From Nanobdellota archaeon (GTDB lineage: Archaea > Nanobdellota > Nanobdellia > Pacearchaeales > GW2011-AR1), in NCBI GenBank assembly GCA_018830685.1, contig JAHJRR010000025.1:1-5273 (forward strand): a DNA stretch of 5,273 nt. The letters are read 5' to 3'. The notes beneath the pieces are model-generated. The model did not search any database, was not told the origin of the DNA, and saw only the letters and a program-made list of their open reading frames with translations. Of the stretch, positions 4,552 to 5,273 are shown one piece after another (the first letter of the stretch is position 1; each line of letters begins with the position of its first letter). The translations under genes and the position numbers were made by a program.

Positions 4552-5273
4552 ATGAAAAGGGGGGACAAGCTCGGACAATTCTATCTCATCTCTGCGATTA
4601 TTATCGCCACGGCACTAGCAAGCATATTTGTGGTATCAAATTACATAAAAAAAGGTCCAGAAACAAATATCATCGACCTTGACGAAGAAGTAAAAACTGA
4701 AAGCAGATACCTTATTGAATACGGGCTAAACCAAAAACTAACAGAAAACGCCTTCAATGATACAATGAATGAATTTGTAAATGCATATGCCTCCTACACC
4801 GAAGGAGACAACGATTTCTACTTCCTTTTCGCAACAGAAAACAAGCTAACAGTCTCAGGTTATCAAAAAGAGGCAAAAACTATAACAATAAATGAAGCAC
4901 CAGTAACCACCTCGGCAGGAATATTCTTTGGAGAAATTTCAACACCAACCCAAGCAAACTTAACAATAGGCGGCACACAACTTCAATTCACAATAAACGC
5001 TCAAGATACAGGAAAAGATTTTTATTCAATAATCACAGATTCTGCAGGGCTCATCACCGGCGAAGACCTTGAAGTGCACTCGGGCTTCGTGCAATCAGAT
5101 TTCCCTCCAACGATTACAACTGCAATTGCAAACAACCAAGCACCGGAAACAACAATCACAATAGATTCGGACACAACGATTAATCTGATTGCAGACGCAG
5201 AAGGAAAGCCAACACCAACATATCTATGGACTTTAGGAACTCAAACTACCTCAGGAAGCACCACGACGATGAC
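4552..5273 (+). CDS. Pilin-like N-terminus, membrane-anchored surface protein with Ig-like region (3'-truncated)
   Basis: The frame runs open from the ATG to the window edge (240 full codons), so the protein is incomplete. It begins MKRGDKLGQFYLISAIII: a short basic leader, a Gly-Gln (G8-Q9) junction like class III (prepilin/preflagellin peptidase) signal peptides, then a hydrophobic stretch to about residue 32. The E+5 of classical pilins is absent, so it may instead be an uncleaved N-terminal anchor. Residues about 35-90 look helical and charged. The remainder is Thr/Ser/Asn-rich and beta-like. The last visible part (AEGKPTPTYLWTLG) resembles the start of an Ig or PKD-like domain, with Trp in the expected core position. 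It is likely a pilus-like or adhesin-type surface protein. The start is fixed by a BRE/TATA pair at leaderless distance. Its fold does not clearly match the repeats of the first gene. Confidence 0.82.
   Translation, partial: MKRGDKLGQFYLISAIIIATALASIFVVSNYIKKGPETNIIDLDEEVKTESRYLIEYGLNQKLTENAFNDTMNEFVNAYASYTEGDNDFYFLFATENKLTVSGYQKEAKTITINEAPVTTSAGIFFGEISTPTQANLTIGGTQLQFTINAQDTGKDFYSIITDSAGLITGEDLEVHSGFVQSDFPPTITTAIANNQAPETTITIDSDTTINLIADAEGKPTPTYLWTLGTQTTSGSTTTM

Noticed and set aside
1..5273. CRISPR array, tRNA, insertion sequence or transposase
   Set aside because: No regularly spaced direct repeats, no tRNA cloverleaf with a TTCGA loop, and no transposase motifs or terminal inverted repeats were found.

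Overview
The window is AT-rich and most likely archaeal, probably from a DPANN-type lineage (Woesearchaeota/Pacearchaeota-like). Four things point this way. There is an archaeal-style signal recognition particle (SRP) RNA with an Alu-type 5' domain and closed ends. BRE/TATA-like boxes lie about 25-30 nt upstream of start codons, with no Shine-Dalgarno sequences, as expected for leaderless transcripts. Long Ig/cadherin-repeat surface proteins are present. One protein has the GQF-type hydrophobic N-terminus often seen in archaeal pilin-like proteins. The lineage is inference; no marker protein in the window fixes it.

Layout: (1) 2-1822 (+) is the 3' part of a large surface protein made of Ig/cadherin-like repeats with a C-terminal membrane anchor. 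(2) 1823-1987 holds a TATA box followed at the right distance by a compact RNA fold: a three-way junction of three 7-bp helices, two of them capped by cUUCGg tetraloops. It is probably an undescribed small RNA or structured leader. (3) 1988-2707 (+) encodes a membrane-anchored or secreted staphylococcal-nuclease homologue with a C-terminal lamin-tail-like segment. (4) 2720-3118 (-) encodes a small basic HNH endonuclease, tail to tail with gene 3. (5) 3253-3511 (+) is the SRP RNA gene with its own promoter and T-tract terminator. (6) 3522-3843 is noncoding, with a G-rich, possibly structured segment. (7) 3844-4326 (+) is a GNAT acetyltransferase. (8) 4327-4551 is a spacer with a doubtful 35-codon ORF or hairpin. 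(9) 4552 to the window end (+) is the start of another membrane-anchored surface protein, pilin-like at its N-terminus and Ig-like further on.

The region mixes cell-surface functions (two large anchored proteins and an exported nuclease) with secretion machinery (SRP RNA, needed for membrane insertion). Most genes appear to have their own promoter, so this is a set of single transcription units rather than an operon. The most interesting item is the UUCG-capped three-way-junction RNA at 1863-1917. Next are the unusual apical loop of the SRP RNA, an intergenic GCGAGC-type repeat in three copies, and a nearly identical duplicated domain inside the surface protein.
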